Of a stretch of DNA of 64,000 nucleotides, positions 37,331 to 48,665 are shown one piece after another; position 1 is the first letter of the stretch; each line of letters begins with the position of its first letter. The notes under the pieces were generated by a model, which ran no database searches, was not told the origin of the DNA, and saw only the letters and a program-made list of their open reading frames with translations. Both the position numbers and the translations under genes were made by a program. The stretch is from Pseudomonadota bacterium (GTDB lineage: Bacteria > Pseudomonadota > Gammaproteobacteria > Burkholderiales > Thiobacillaceae): positions 1 through 64,000 of the forward strand of contig JAKADY010000009.1 of NCBI GenBank assembly GCA_021826065.1. Direction: 5' to 3'.

Positions 37331-38349
37331 GAGCCCCCCCGGCGGCCGCGAGCCTCACCGAACACCCTGGGCTGGGTGTGCGCGTCGATGAAGGGTACCG
37401 CCATGTTCATCAGCAGGACCGAGAAGGCCACCCCATCGGGATAATTGCCATAGGTGCGGATGAGCACGGTGATGAAGCCGGCCAGCCCGGCATAGATGAG
37501 CTTGCCGCGCGGCGTCCCGCTGGCGGAGACCGGATCGGTGAGGATGAAGAAGGCGCCCAGCATGGTGCTGCCCGTCACCAGGTGGAAGAGCGGGTCGGCA
37601 TAGCGGGCGGGGTCGAGCCCGTAGAGCACGCCCGCCGTGACCGTCACGCCGGCGAGGAAGGCGACCGGTATGTGCCAGGTGATGACCCGTGTGGCGAGCA
37701 GCAGCACGCCGCCCAGCAGATAGGTGAGGACCAGGGTCTCCTTACCAATGAGCTTGAAACTCTCCCGGGCGATCTCCTCGGCTCTACCGCCCGCCCTGAC
37801 GTGTGCGCGCACCGCATCCATCGGCGTGGCGGCGGTGTAGGCGTCCGGGCTCACCGCCCCCTGGCCGGCGAAAACCAGATCGAAGGCCTCCATCAGGTTC
37901 GGGGTGTGGCTCGCCACGCTCACCGGGGCGGGCCAGAGGTTCATGTACATGGGGAAGCTGACGATCAGCGCGGCATAGCCGACCATGGCCGGGTTGAACA
38001 GGTTCTGGCCCAGGCCGCCGTAGAGGTGCTTGGCCACCAGCACGGCGATCAGCATCCCGACCGCATAGATCCACCAGGGCAGCAGGGTCGGCATCGAGAG
38101 CGCCAGCAGCCAGGCGGTGACCAGCACCGACCCATCGGTGAGGAAGGGCTTGAGCGGCAGGTTGCGCATGGCCAGCGCCAGGGCCTCGAAGAGATAGGCG
38201 AAGGCAGTACAGACCAGCAGGCTCACCCAGATGCCGGGCCCGAACACCCAGGCATGCACGATCACCCCCGGTACCAGGGCCGCCAGCACCTTGAGCATGA
38301 CCGCGCGTACGCTGTTGCGCTGCAGGGAGATGTGCGGCGAGCCGGGCAT
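37327..38349 (-). CDS. rsxD: Electron transport complex subunit RsxD/RnfD
   Basis: RnfD, 340 residues, is a membrane subunit with about nine helices, carrying covalently bound FMN at Thr in the TAATPMDA segment. NLFNPAMVGYAALIVSFP and TGSTMLGAFFILTDPVSA are typical NqrB/RnfD blocks. ATG 38349 is chosen; the frame continues upstream within rsxC as an artefact. A short heptad-like tract (GTGAGGG, GGTTAGG, GGTTGGG) lies between it and the rsxC stop. Confidence 0.95.
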   Translation of the reverse strand: MPGSPHISLQRNSVRAVMLKVLAALVPGVIVHAWVFGPGIWVSLLVCTAFAYLFEALALAMRNLPLKPFLTDGSVLVTAWLLALSMPTLLPWWIYAVGMLIAVLVAKHLYGGLGQNLFNPAMVGYAALIVSFPMYMNLWPAPVSVASHTPNLMEAFDLVFAGQGAVSPDAYTAATPMDAVRAHVRAGGRAEEIARESFKLIGKETLVLTYLLGGVLLLATRVITWHIPVAFLAGVTVTAGVLYGLDPARYADPLFHLVTGSTMLGAFFILTDPVSASGTPRGKLIYAGLAGFITVLIRTYGNYPDGVAFSVLLMNMAVPFIDAHTQPRVFGEARGRRGGS

Positions 38350-38365
38350 GGTTTGGGTGAGGGGG

Positions 38366-40036
38366 TTAGGGGTTGGGCGTGGTCCGTGCCGTGGCGGCGG
38401 CCTCGGGTTCGTCGGCCCCACCCCTGCGGCGTGCCTCGATCGCGGCGATCTCGCGCTGGACCTCGGCCGGCAGATTGTCCACGTTTTTCGGTTGCACCGC
38501 CTCCTTGGCCTTTTTGGCCTTCTCGATGGCGGCCGCCAGGATGGCCTTCTTGCGCGCTGCCTCCGGGTCCTCGGCGGCGACTGCCCCCGACTCCAGCCGT
38601 TCGGCCGCCTTCTTGGCCAGCTTCTCCGCCTTCTCCTGCTTCTCACGCTCGAGGCGGAAGGTGCGGAACTCGTGCCGTGCGCGTGCCTGGTCGGCGGCCT
38701 GTTTTTCCCGCTCGCGCGCCCAGATCTCGCTCTTGGCGAAACGATAGAAATCGACCAGGGGGATGTGGCTGGGGCAGACATAGCTGCAGCAGCCGCATTC
38801 GATGCAGTCGAAGAGATGATAGGCCTGCGTCTTGCCGAAATCGCGGTGGTGCGCGTACCAGTAGAGCTCGAAGGGTTGCAGCTCGACCGGGCAGGCACGC
38901 GCGCATTCCCCGCAGCGGATGCAGGGCATGGGCGGCGGCGGTTCCGGAAAGAGCTGGGCGTTCTTGACCAGGATGCAGTTGACCGCCTTGGTCACCGGCG
39001 CGGCCGTGTCGTGCAGCTCGAAACCCATCATCGGCCCGCCGACCACCCGTCCGGTGGCCTGGGGCCGCTCCCCGCCGGCGGCTGCCAGCAGGTCTGCCAC
39101 CGGCGTGCCCAGCCGGACCTCGAAGTTGCCGGGCGAGGCGACATGCCCGGTGACGGTGACGATGCGGCTCAAAAGCGGCTCGCCGAAGGTCACCGCGCGA
39201 TACAGGCTGTAGGCGGTGCCCACGTTGAACATCTGCACCCCCACGTCGGTGGACAGCCCGCGCGAGGGGGTCACCCGCCCGGTCAGGGTGTAGGTGAGCT
39301 GCTTGCCGCCGCCGGCCGGGTAGACCGTCGGCACCGGCACCACCTCGACGTCGCTGCCGACGGCCGCCGCCGTCATGCAGGCGATGGCCTCGGGCTTGTT
39401 GTCCTCGATGCCGACGAGCACCTGCTCCGCCCCCAGCATGTGGCGCATGATGGCCGCACCGATCAGGATCTCGCTGGCGCGCTCACGCATGAGCCGGTCG
39501 TCGCAGGTGATCCAGGGCTCGCACTCGGCCCCGTTGAGGATCAGGATGGGAATCTGCCGCCGCGCCCCGGGGTTGAGCTTGATGAAGCTCGGGAAGACCG
39601 CCCCGCCCAGGCCCGCCAGCCCCATCTCGCGCAGCCGGTTGCGCAGGGCGCTCGGGTCCATGCGGTGCCAGTCCAGCGGCGTCATGTCGATGGCGCGGTC
39701 CTCGCCGTCCGCCTCGATCACCACACACAGGTCCTTGAGCCCCGAGGGGTGCGGCACCGGCCTGGGCTCCACGGCGACGACCCGGCCCGAGGTCGGGGCA
39801 TGCACGCCAACCGAGACATAGCCCTGGGGTGCGCCGATCATCTGCCCGCGCAGCACCTGCTGGCCGACCTGCACCACGGGGCGGGCCGGCTCGCCGATGT
39901 GTTGGCGCAGCGGCACGACATAGAGGGGGAGCAGGGGCATGGCCGCGATCGGCCGGCCGGCGGACTCCGCCTTGTGTTCCTCGGGGTGCACCCCGCCGGG
40001 AAAGGTGTACAGCTTCCTGCCGCGCGCCGCGCTCAT
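38366..40036 (-). CDS. rsxC: Electron transport complex subunit RsxC/RnfC
   Basis: RnfC, 556 residues, is the NADH- and FMN-binding peripheral subunit. [16 protein letters not shown] and [17 protein letters not shown] mark the nucleotide/flavin domain, followed by two [4Fe-4S] sites, [15 protein letters not shown] and [15 protein letters not shown]. The C-terminal 100 residues are a charged Ala/Lys/Glu helical extension, as in gammaproteobacterial RsxC though shorter than in E. coli. Start overlaps rsxB by 4 bp. Confidence 0.96.
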   Translation of the reverse strand: MSAARGRKLYTFPGGVHPEEHKAESAGRPIAAMPLLPLYVVPLRQHIGEPARPVVQVGQQVLRGQMIGAPQGYVSVGVHAPTSGRVVAVEPRPVPHPSGLKDLCVVIEADGEDRAIDMTPLDWHRMDPSALRNRLREMGLAGLGGAVFPSFIKLNPGARRQIPILILNGAECEPWITCDDRLMRERASEILIGAAIMRHMLGAEQVLVGIEDNKPEAIACMTAAAVGSDVEVVPVPTVYPAGGGKQLTYTLTGRVTPSRGLSTDVGVQMFNVGTAYSLYRAVTFGEPLLSRIVTVTGHVASPGNFEVRLGTPVADLLAAAGGERPQATGRVVGGPMMGFELHDTAAPVTKAVNCILVKNAQLFPEPPPPMPCIRCGECARACPVELQPFELYWYAHHRDFGKTQAYHLFDCIECGCCSYVCPSHIPLVDFYRFAKSEIWAREREKQAADQARARHEFRTFRLEREKQEKAEKLAKKAAERLESGAVAAEDPEAARKKAILAAAIEKAKKAKEAVQPKNVDNLPAEVQREIAAIEARRRGGADEPEAAATARTTPNP

Positions 40037-40581
40037 GCCGCCCTCTTCAGCGAGATGATCGGATAACGCCACTTCCAGCTGCTCACGTCTTCCTTGATGA
40101 CTTCCATGTGGATGCAGTCGACCGGGCAGGGTGCGACGCACAGCTCGCAACCCGTGCACAGCTCGGGGATCACGGTGTGCATCTGCTTGGCGGCGCCGAC
40201 AATGGCGTCCACGGGGCAGGCCTGGATACAGAGCGTACAACCGATGCACAGGTTCTCGTCGATCACCGCCACGCTCTTGGGCTTGTGCGTGAGCCCCTCG
40301 TCCAGGGGTTTGGGCTCCACCCCCAGCAGCTCGGCCAGCCGCTTCACCCCGTCCTCGCCGCCGGGCGGGCAGCGGTTGATGTCGGCCTCGCCCTTGGCGA
40401 TCGCCTCGGCATAGGGCTTGCAGCCCGGATAGCCGCACTGGCCGCACTGGGTCTGCGGCAGGATGGCGTCGATCTTCTCGACCAGGGGGTCCTCCTCGAC
40501 GCGAAAGCGGATCGCCGCCCAACCGAGGATACCCCCCAGCACCAGGGCGATGCCGGACATGACGAGGATGGCCGCTAGCAT
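40033..40581 (-). CDS. rsxB: Electron transport complex ferredoxin subunit RsxB/RnfB
   Basis: RnfB, 182 residues, is a membrane-anchored polyferredoxin. An N-terminal helix is followed by the [16 protein letters not shown] cluster domain and two ferredoxin motifs, [16 protein letters not shown] and [16 protein letters not shown]. It receives or delivers electrons to soluble ferredoxin. It is 25 bp after rsxA and overlaps rsxC. Confidence 0.96.
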   Translation of the reverse strand: MLAAILVMSGIALVLGGILGWAAIRFRVEEDPLVEKIDAILPQTQCGQCGYPGCKPYAEAIAKGEADINRCPPGGEDGVKRLAELLGVEPKPLDEGLTHKPKSVAVIDENLCIGCTLCIQACPVDAIVGAAKQMHTVIPELCTGCELCVAPCPVDCIHMEVIKEDVSSWKWRYPIISLKRAA

Positions 40582-40606
40582 GCGCTGACCCCGTGACCCG
40601 TACCGT

Positions 40607-41182
40607 TCATTTGATCAGGCCTGCGAAACCCATGAAGGCCAGGCTCATGAGCCCCGCTGTGACCAGCGCGATGCTGGTGCCGCGGAAGGGCAGGGGCACG
40701 TCGGCCGCCTCCAACCGCTCGCGGATGGCGGCGAACAGCACCAGCACTAGGGTGAAGCCCAGTGCCCCGCCCATGCCGAAGAACAGCGACTCGACGAAAT
40801 TGTGCTGCGCCTGCACGTTGAGCAGAGGGATGCCCAATACGGCGCAGTTGGTGGTGATCAGCGGCAGATAGATGCCCAGCACGCGGAACAGCACCGGCGA
40901 GGTCTTCCTGATGAACATCTCGGTGAAGCCGACGATGCCGGCGATCACCACAATGAAGGACAGGGTGCGCAGGTAGGCGAGCTCCGTGCCCAACAGATAG
41001 GTGTTGATCAGATAGCTCAACCCCGAGGCCAGCGTCAGCACGAAGGTGGTGGCCGCCCCCATGCCCAGCGAGGTCTCGAGCTTGCGCGACACCCCCATGA
41101 ACGGGCACAGCCCCAGCATCTTGGCCATGACGATGTTGTTGACGAACACCGTGCCGAGGAGGATGAGCAGATAGTCTTGCAT
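40607..41182 (-). CDS. rsxA: Electron transport complex subunit RsxA/RnfA
   Basis: RnfA, 191 residues, begins the rsxABCDGE operon. About six membrane helices; [21 protein letters not shown] and the [15 protein letters not shown] motif with a cluster-ligating Cys are diagnostic. The Rnf complex couples ferredoxin/NADH electron transfer to ion transport, and in some bacteria keeps SoxR reduced. The 98-bp upstream gap shows no obvious promoter motif. Confidence 0.96.
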   Translation of the reverse strand: MQDYLLILLGTVFVNNIVMAKMLGLCPFMGVSRKLETSLGMGAATTFVLTLASGLSYLINTYLLGTELAYLRTLSFIVVIAGIVGFTEMFIRKTSPVLFRVLGIYLPLITTNCAVLGIPLLNVQAQHNFVESLFFGMGGALGFTLVLVLFAAIRERLEAADVPLPFRGTSIALVTAGLMSLAFMGFAGLIK

Positions 41183-41280
41183 GGCGCGCGCAAATTCTTC
41201 CGATTATGTGGGAGCGTGCGCCGCCCTTACAACCCTTAGAGTAGCGAGACTATGCGTTCGAGCGGACGATGAATCGGACG

Positions 41281-41652
41281 TTAGCGCGTCCTTGATTGGG
41301 TTCTGTACAGAAGCAGGCCGTAGATCGCCAGATTGATCACTGCCAGTCCCAGGCCAAGCACGATTTGTACACTGCGGGTCAAGCCTTCGGGATAGATGGC
41401 GGCCAGCAGGTAATGTTGGATGAAATCCCCTTCATAGCCCGCCTGACCGGCAAGCCGACGGAAATGGTTTTCCCATGGGGTCAGCGGGCAGATCCAGCCC
41501 ATCAGCTCGACCATCACCCCCCAGGCCACGCAAGGCAGGTGCAACCAGGCCAGGCGCGGCCGGCGCAGGACCGCCAGCCCGCCCAGGGCGACGAAGAGGA
41601 TGAAGGCGAGGTGGGTGAGGAGGATCAGGTTGGCGAGCCAGCCGTAGAGCAT
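41281..41652 (-). CDS. DUF2784 family membrane protein
   Basis: A 123-residue membrane protein with three to four helices. The N-terminal LANLILLTHLAFILFVALGGL, the central WGVMVELMGWICPLTPWENHFR and GYEGDFIQHYLLAAIYP match the DUF2784 family. Function unknown. It lies 17 bp after the CDGSH gene on the same strand and probably shares its transcript. Confidence 0.82.
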   Translation of the reverse strand: MLYGWLANLILLTHLAFILFVALGGLAVLRRPRLAWLHLPCVAWGVMVELMGWICPLTPWENHFRRLAGQAGYEGDFIQHYLLAAIYPEGLTRSVQIVLGLGLAVINLAIYGLLLYRTQSRTR

Positions 41653-41669
41653 GGCCGGCTACGCGGGCG

Positions 41670-41909
41670 TCAGTCCAGGAGCTCGTGGGCGCCGTCGCAG
41701 AAAGGCGGGTTGGCGGTGTGCTTGCAGGCGCAGAGCCAATAGCTGCCTTTCTCCTCGACCTTGAAGGCGATGGGCTCAATGCCCGTGCCGGCGTGCGAGC
41801 CGTCGCAGAAGGGTTGGGTCTTGGAGCGGCCGCAGGCGCACCACCAATATTCGCCGGGTTCCAGTTGGGCCTCGAGGGGGGTCTTGCCGGCGACGACGGG
41901 TTCGCTCAT
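41670..41909 (-). CDS. Double CDGSH iron-sulfur domain protein
   Basis: A 79-residue protein with two CDGSH-type motifs, [16 protein letters not shown] and [16 protein letters not shown]. Each has the C-x-C, C and H ligand set of a mitoNEET-like [2Fe-2S] cluster, although the second motif reads CDGAH. Such small bacterial proteins may store or transfer electrons or clusters. No membrane segment is present. Confidence 0.9.
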   Translation of the reverse strand: MSEPVVAGKTPLEAQLEPGEYWWCACGRSKTQPFCDGSHAGTGIEPIAFKVEEKGSYWLCACKHTANPPFCDGAHELLD

Positions 41910-41993
41910 GTCGATTTGCTCCTCTGTTGGGGTTGAAGGGTCGCGCCGTCGGCCGACGGCTCAGCGATTATACCTGATTGTTCTTGTCGGGTA

Positions 41994-43103
41994 TTAGGGC
42001 AGGCACTGATGCCAGTCTGCTGCAGGCAGGCCGAGGTCCTGGGCGAGACCAGGGTGAGTGACCTGGCCGCCGGCCAGGTTGAGGCCCAGGGCGAAGCCGC
42101 GGTCGTTCTCGAATGCCGTGCGTGGCCCCGCCGCCAGGCGCAGCAGATAGGGCAGGGTGGCCTCGGCCAGGGCCAGGGTGCTGGTGCGGGCCACCGCCCC
42201 GGGCATGTTGGCGACGCAGTAGTGCACCACGCCCTCCTCGACATAGAACGGGTCGGCATGGGTGGTGGGGCGTGAGGTCTCGGCGATGCCGCCCTGGTCG
42301 ATCGACACGTCCACCAGGGCGGCGCCGTCCGGCATGCGCTGGAGCAGCGTGCGGCTGATCAGTTTGGGCGGCCGCCGGCCGTGCACGTAGACCGCACCGA
42401 TCACGAGATCGGCCTCGGCCAGGCATTCCTCGACGTTGGTGAGGTTGGAAAAGCGGGTCTTCAACCGCCCGCCGTAGAGGTCGTCATAGTGCTGGAGCTT
42501 GTCCAGGTTGCGTTCGAGGAGGGTGACGTCCGCACCCAGGCCGATGGCGATGCGGGCGGCGTTGGCACCCACCTGGCCGCCGCCGATCACCACCACGCGG
42601 CCGGGCGGCACACCGGGGACCCCCGCGAGCAACACGCCGCGACCGCCATTTTTCATCTCCAAGGCTTGCATGCCGGCCTGGATGGCCATGCGGCCGGCGA
42701 TCTGCGACATCGGCGCGAGCAGCGGCGTGCGCCCGCGGGCGTCCTCCACGGTCTCGAAGGCGATGGCGGTCACGCCCCGCTCGAGCAGCGCTCGGGCCAG
42801 ATCCGGCGCCGCGGCCAGGTGCAGGTAGCAGAAGAGGAACTGTCCCGCCCGCAACAAGGGGAGCTCCTCGCTTTGCGGCTCCTTGACCTTGAAGACGAGG
42901 TCGGCGGCATAGACGGCCGCGGCGTCCGGCACCAGTCGCGCACCGGCGGCCTGGTAGGCGGCGTCGGGAAAGCCGATGGCGGCGCCGGCACCGCTTTGCA
43001 CCAGGACCTGGTGTCCGGAGCGGGTGAGCTCGGCCACCCCGGCCGGCGTGAGCGCGACACGGTGTTCCTGGGGTTTGATCTCCTTGGGGATCCCGATCAG
43101 CAT
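41994..43103 (-). CDS. ald: Alanine dehydrogenase Ald
   Basis: Ald, 369 residues, reversibly deaminates L-alanine to pyruvate with NAD. The N-terminal [21 protein letters not shown], catalytic Lys and His segments ([17 protein letters not shown]), the Rossmann motif [17 protein letters not shown] and [18 protein letters not shown] are all family features. The start lies just downstream of a heptad repeat tract that separates it from pyrD on the same strand. Confidence 0.96.
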   Translation of the reverse strand: MLIGIPKEIKPQEHRVALTPAGVAELTRSGHQVLVQSGAGAAIGFPDAAYQAAGARLVPDAAAVYAADLVFKVKEPQSEELPLLRAGQFLFCYLHLAAAPDLARALLERGVTAIAFETVEDARGRTPLLAPMSQIAGRMAIQAGMQALEMKNGGRGVLLAGVPGVPPGRVVVIGGGQVGANAARIAIGLGADVTLLERNLDKLQHYDDLYGGRLKTRFSNLTNVEECLAEADLVIGAVYVHGRRPPKLISRTLLQRMPDGAALVDVSIDQGGIAETSRPTTHADPFYVEEGVVHYCVANMPGAVARTSTLALAEATLPYLLRLAAGPRTAFENDRGFALGLNLAGGQVTHPGLAQDLGLPAADWHQCLP

Positions 43104-43105
43104 TT

Positions 43106-43218
43106 CAGAGGACTGAAGACGGAGGACAGAGGCCGGTCATTTTCCGCCGGCGCCGGGGCTGGCGCAAATCCGAGGACAGAGGACCGAGAGCAGATGACAG
43201 ATGACTGAGGACAGAGGA
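43106..43218. repeat. Two heptad tracts (CNGAGGA) between ald and pyrD
   Basis: Block one, 43106-43133, has four 7-bp units, and block two, about 43171-43218, has six to seven, all of the CAGAGGA/CTGAGGA type. A 37-bp GC-rich spacer with TTTTCCGCCGGCGCC lies between. The consensus equals that at 20768-20830. The C-terminal codons of pyrD (43258-43286) continue the purine-rich pattern on the complementary strand. Confidence 0.8.
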
Positions 43219-43256
43219 AAGTATCAGCTGGGCAGTGACTGGCACAGGCGTATCCA

Positions 43257-44297
43257 TTAAGTACCCCGTCCCCCGTCCTTAGTCCTCAGGGCCTCCACGA
43301 CCTCGCGTATCAGGGCGGGTCCACGGTAGATGAGCCCGGTGTAGAGTTGCACCAGGCTCGCTCCGGCGGCGACCTTGGCGCGGGCGTCCGCCCCGCTCAG
43401 GATGCCGCCCACGCCGATCAGGGGGATCTCGCCCTGCAGCGCGGCGTTGAAGGCCGCAAGCACCCGCGTCGAGACCTCGCGTAGGGGGGCGCCGGAGAGG
43501 CCGCCGGTCTCCTGGGCATGGGGCAGGTGCTCCACACCGGTGCGCGAGACGGTGGTGTTGGTGGCGATCACGGCGTCGATGCGGTGGCGGCGGAAGAGAT
43601 CGGCCATGGTGCGGACCTGCTCGGCATCCAGATCGGGGGCGACCTTGACCGCCACCGGCGTGTACTTGCCATGCCGGTCGGCGAGCCGCTGCTGGGCAGC
43701 CTTGATGCGGCCGAGCAGGGTGTCGAGCTCGCCGCTGCCCTGCAGGCTGCGCAGGTCGCGGGTGTTGGGCGAGGAGATGTTCAGGGTGAGAAAGGCGACA
43801 CGCGCGTAGAGCTTTTCCAGACAGAACAGGTAATCGTCCGCGGCCCGGTCGATGGGGGTGTCGAAGTTCTTACCCAGGTTCACCCCCAGGATACCGCGCC
43901 AGGTGCTGCGTTCCAGGTTGGCCAGCAAATGGTCCACACCCAGGTTGTTGAAGCCCATGCGGTTGATGATGGCCTGCGCCTGCGGCAGCCGGAAGACGCG
44001 CGGCTTGGGGTTGCCGGGCTGCGGTCGCGGCGTGACCGCCCCCACCTCGATGAAGCCGAAGCCCAGCGCCGCCCAGGCGTCGATGGCCTCACCGTTCTTG
44101 TCCAGCCCGGCGGCCAGCCCCACCGGGTTGGGAAAGTCCAGTCCCATCACCCGCACCGGTAGCGGCGGTACCTTCGGCGCAATCCGCTCGAGCAGACCCA
44201 GCCGCTCGAGCCTCGCCAATGCGGACAGGGTCAGGTTGTGCGCGGTCTCGGGATCGAGCTGGAAGAGCAGGGGGCGCAGCAGGGGGTAGAGGTCCAT
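43257..44297 (-). CDS. pyrD: Dihydroorotate dehydrogenase (quinone) PyrD
   Basis: PyrD class 2, 346 residues, oxidises dihydroorotate using the quinone pool. The N-terminal membrane-associated extension ([18 protein letters not shown]), FMN-binding [18 protein letters not shown] and [15 protein letters not shown], catalytic Ser in [11 protein letters not shown], and [15 protein letters not shown] are present. The last residues (RTKDGGRGT) derive from repeat-like DNA. Confidence 0.96.
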   Translation of the reverse strand: MDLYPLLRPLLFQLDPETAHNLTLSALARLERLGLLERIAPKVPPLPVRVMGLDFPNPVGLAAGLDKNGEAIDAWAALGFGFIEVGAVTPRPQPGNPKPRVFRLPQAQAIINRMGFNNLGVDHLLANLERSTWRGILGVNLGKNFDTPIDRAADDYLFCLEKLYARVAFLTLNISSPNTRDLRSLQGSGELDTLLGRIKAAQQRLADRHGKYTPVAVKVAPDLDAEQVRTMADLFRRHRIDAVIATNTTVSRTGVEHLPHAQETGGLSGAPLREVSTRVLAAFNAALQGEIPLIGVGGILSGADARAKVAAGASLVQLYTGLIYRGPALIREVVEALRTKDGGRGT

Positions 44298-44313
44298 GGG
44301 GAGAGGGAGAGAA

Positions 44314-44422
44314 AAGATTTGAGCGATGAGAGAAAAGAGAATGTTGCAGCGGGGTCAGGGGGTGCCGTTATCTAGCGCCTCAAATGCCCAGCTTTTCTCT
44401 CGAAACTTTTCTCTCAAATCTT
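44314..44422. repeat. Nested inverted repeats of a GAGAGAA heptad type
   Basis: AAGATTTGAG at 44314-44323 pairs with 44413-44422, and GAGAGAAAAG at 44328-44337 pairs with 44392-44401. Both arms read as heptads (GAGAGAA, AAGATTT) in opposite orientation. They fill the 116-bp gap between pyrD and the GGDEF gene, and the right arm includes the GGDEF stop codon. Confidence 0.75.
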
Positions 44423-45310
44423 ACCCTCCCCCCAGATCTCGATGCGATTGCGCCCGTTTTCCTTGGCGCGGATGAGGGCGAGGTCGGCATTGGCGATGCT
44501 CTCCTCCACCGGCCTCTTGGGGTGCATCTCGGCCAGGCCGAAGGAGGCAGTGACCTGGATGACACGGCCGCCCGGCAGGCGGATGGGCAGGTGCTCGAGA
44601 CCGTGGCGTATGCGTTCGACGACCTGGGCCGCGTCCTTGAGCGGGGTGCCGGGCAGGCAGATGAGGAATTCTTCGCCGCCGTAGCGGTAGATGGCGTCAT
44701 ACTTGCGCAACACCCCGGCGGCGAAGTGCATGCCCTGGCGCAGCACCGCATCCCCGGCCGGGTGCCCCAGCTCGTCGTTGATGCGCTTGAAGCGGTCGAA
44801 ATCCATCAGGCAGATGCAGCAGGGGCGCTGGATGCGCTGGGCGCGCTCCTGTTCCTCGCGCAACCGGGCCAGCATGCCACGCCGGGTCGAGCAACCGGTG
44901 AGCGGATCGGTGGTGAGCAGCTCACCGATGATGTCGAGCTGCAGGTTGCGCAGCCGTGTGTTGAGCCGCAGCGACAGGTCTATGCACTGGTCATAGAGGT
45001 CGGGCGCAGGACGCCGTCCCTCGGCCACCTCCAACAGGGCCAGGCGCGCCGCCGCGTGCATCGCCTGTTGGATCGCGCCGAGTTCCTGGAAGATGGCATA
45101 CTCGGCCAGCGGGTGCGGCTCGCGGGTGTAGTACCACAGGCCGAAGGGCGAGCGCAGGTGGGCCTCGGGGTGGATGTCGGCCGTGGGCAGATCGGAGCCA
45201 CACACCAGGGCGCGATTCAACTGCTTGAACCACGCCAGGTGTGCAGCGATGATCACCTCCAGCTCCTCGGTCAACTGCTGGATCTGATCGCGTTCGAGGG
45301 GGAGGGGCAT
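44414..45310 (-). CDS. CZB-GGDEF diguanylate cyclase (DgcZ-like)
   Basis: A 298-residue soluble protein. The N-terminal region has the pattern of a chemoreceptor zinc-binding (CZB) domain (AHLAWFKQLNRALVCG, then FGLWYY with His nearby). The C-terminal GGDEF domain has an active YGGEEF and an inhibitory RxxD site (RKYD) five residues before it. This is the architecture of zinc-controlled DgcZ cyclases making c-di-GMP. It could feed the PilZ protein at 19072. Zinc ligands are inferred by eye. Confidence 0.85.
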   Translation of the reverse strand: MPLPLERDQIQQLTEELEVIIAAHLAWFKQLNRALVCGSDLPTADIHPEAHLRSPFGLWYYTREPHPLAEYAIFQELGAIQQAMHAAARLALLEVAEGRRPAPDLYDQCIDLSLRLNTRLRNLQLDIIGELLTTDPLTGCSTRRGMLARLREEQERAQRIQRPCCICLMDFDRFKRINDELGHPAGDAVLRQGMHFAAGVLRKYDAIYRYGGEEFLICLPGTPLKDAAQVVERIRHGLEHLPIRLPGGRVIQVTASFGLAEMHPKRPVEESIANADLALIRAKENGRNRIEIWGEGKI

Positions 45311-45371
45311 GTTGGGATGCTACGCTGCGCTTGGCCTGGCGGCAATATCGGTGTAGGCGGCGCCGCCCTTG

Positions 45372-45402
45372 AGGCCGCGAGTCGGGGTGCGGCGGCCTTT
45401 TT
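45372..45402 (+). terminator. Rho-independent-type hairpin upstream of the miniprotein pair
   Basis: AGGCCGC at 45372-45378 pairs with GCGGCCT at 45392-45398 and is followed by a run of five T. It is on the plus strand, before 45457 and with no plus-strand gene ending nearby. It may be an attenuator in the leader of the two small genes or a barrier to stray transcription. A TAGAAT hexamer (45421-45426) lies after it. Confidence 0.5.
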
Positions 45403-45456
45403 CCCGGCCGCTCGGCCGGTTAGAATGCGCCCCGTTCATCGCTTTGACACATCGAT

Positions 45457-45693
45457 ATGTCGGCCCCAACGGTTTCCAAGGGCGCCGCCGGCCAGACCGA
45501 GCGGCGCGTGCATCACAAGGTGCGCGAGGTGTTCGCCGAGGCCTGTGCCCTGATCGCCCCAGCGCTGGCCCAGGGCGGGGCGCCCGAGGCCAGCGCTGCC
45601 AGCATCCTGCGCCAGCGCTATCCGGAGCTCTCCGCCCTAGAGATCCACGTCCTGCTGACGGCGGCTGCCCGCGCGCGGGCCCAGCAGTCCTGA
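45457..45693 (+). CDS. Small conserved protein, first of a tandem paralogous pair
   Basis: A 78-residue soluble protein I do not recognise. Core: ERRVHHKVREVFAEACALIAP, then LRQRYPELSALEIHVLL. The same pattern repeats in the next gene, so the pair arose by duplication. It is helical and acidic with clustered His near the start, with no signal peptide and no helix-turn-helix. A TAGAAT -10-like hexamer lies 31 bp upstream. Function unknown. Confidence 0.72.
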   Translation: MSAPTVSKGAAGQTERRVHHKVREVFAEACALIAPALAQGGAPEASAASILRQRYPELSALEIHVLLTAAARARAQQS

Positions 45694-45702
45694 CGGGGGG
45701 CC

Positions 45703-45945
45703 GTGAGCGAGCCCGGCGAGGCGGCACCACCCTCACACACACCGGAGCGGCGCGTGCATCACCGGGTGCGTGCCGTCTTCAGCGAGGCCTGCAGCCTGGT
45801 CGCCCCGTATCTCGTCGATGGGGGGACGACCGTCTCGGGCTTCGGCCTCGCCCACATGCTGCGCAACCGCTATCCGGAACTGACCGATGAGGAGATCCAC
45901 GTCCTCATCATCGCAGCGACCCGCTACCTGCAAGGTCGCGGCTAG
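45703..45945 (+). CDS. Small conserved protein, second of a tandem paralogous pair
   Basis: An 80-residue paralogue of the preceding gene. Aligned segments are ERRVHHRVRAVFSEACSLVAP and LRNRYPELTDEEIHVLIIAA. Start is GTG 45703, 9 bp after the first gene, so the two are translated from one mRNA. Conservation of the HHxVRxVFxEAC and RYPELxxxEIHVL blocks suggests a shared fold and possible heterodimer. No known family is recognised. Confidence 0.72.
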   Translation: MSEPGEAAPPSHTPERRVHHRVRAVFSEACSLVAPYLVDGGTTVSGFGLAHMLRNRYPELTDEEIHVLIIAATRYLQGRG

Positions 45946-46005
45946 CCCTGCGGCACCTTCGCCGACCGGCGCTGTCTGAGTCAGCTCAATCAGGGACGAC
46001 AGCGC

Positions 46006-48591
<2,586 letters not shown>

Positions 48592-48665
48592 GCACAATAT
48601 CCGACGCATGGCTGCAGCGTCATTCACTTAAGATTGGGACCACCCAGTCACGTCGGAGAATCCCC

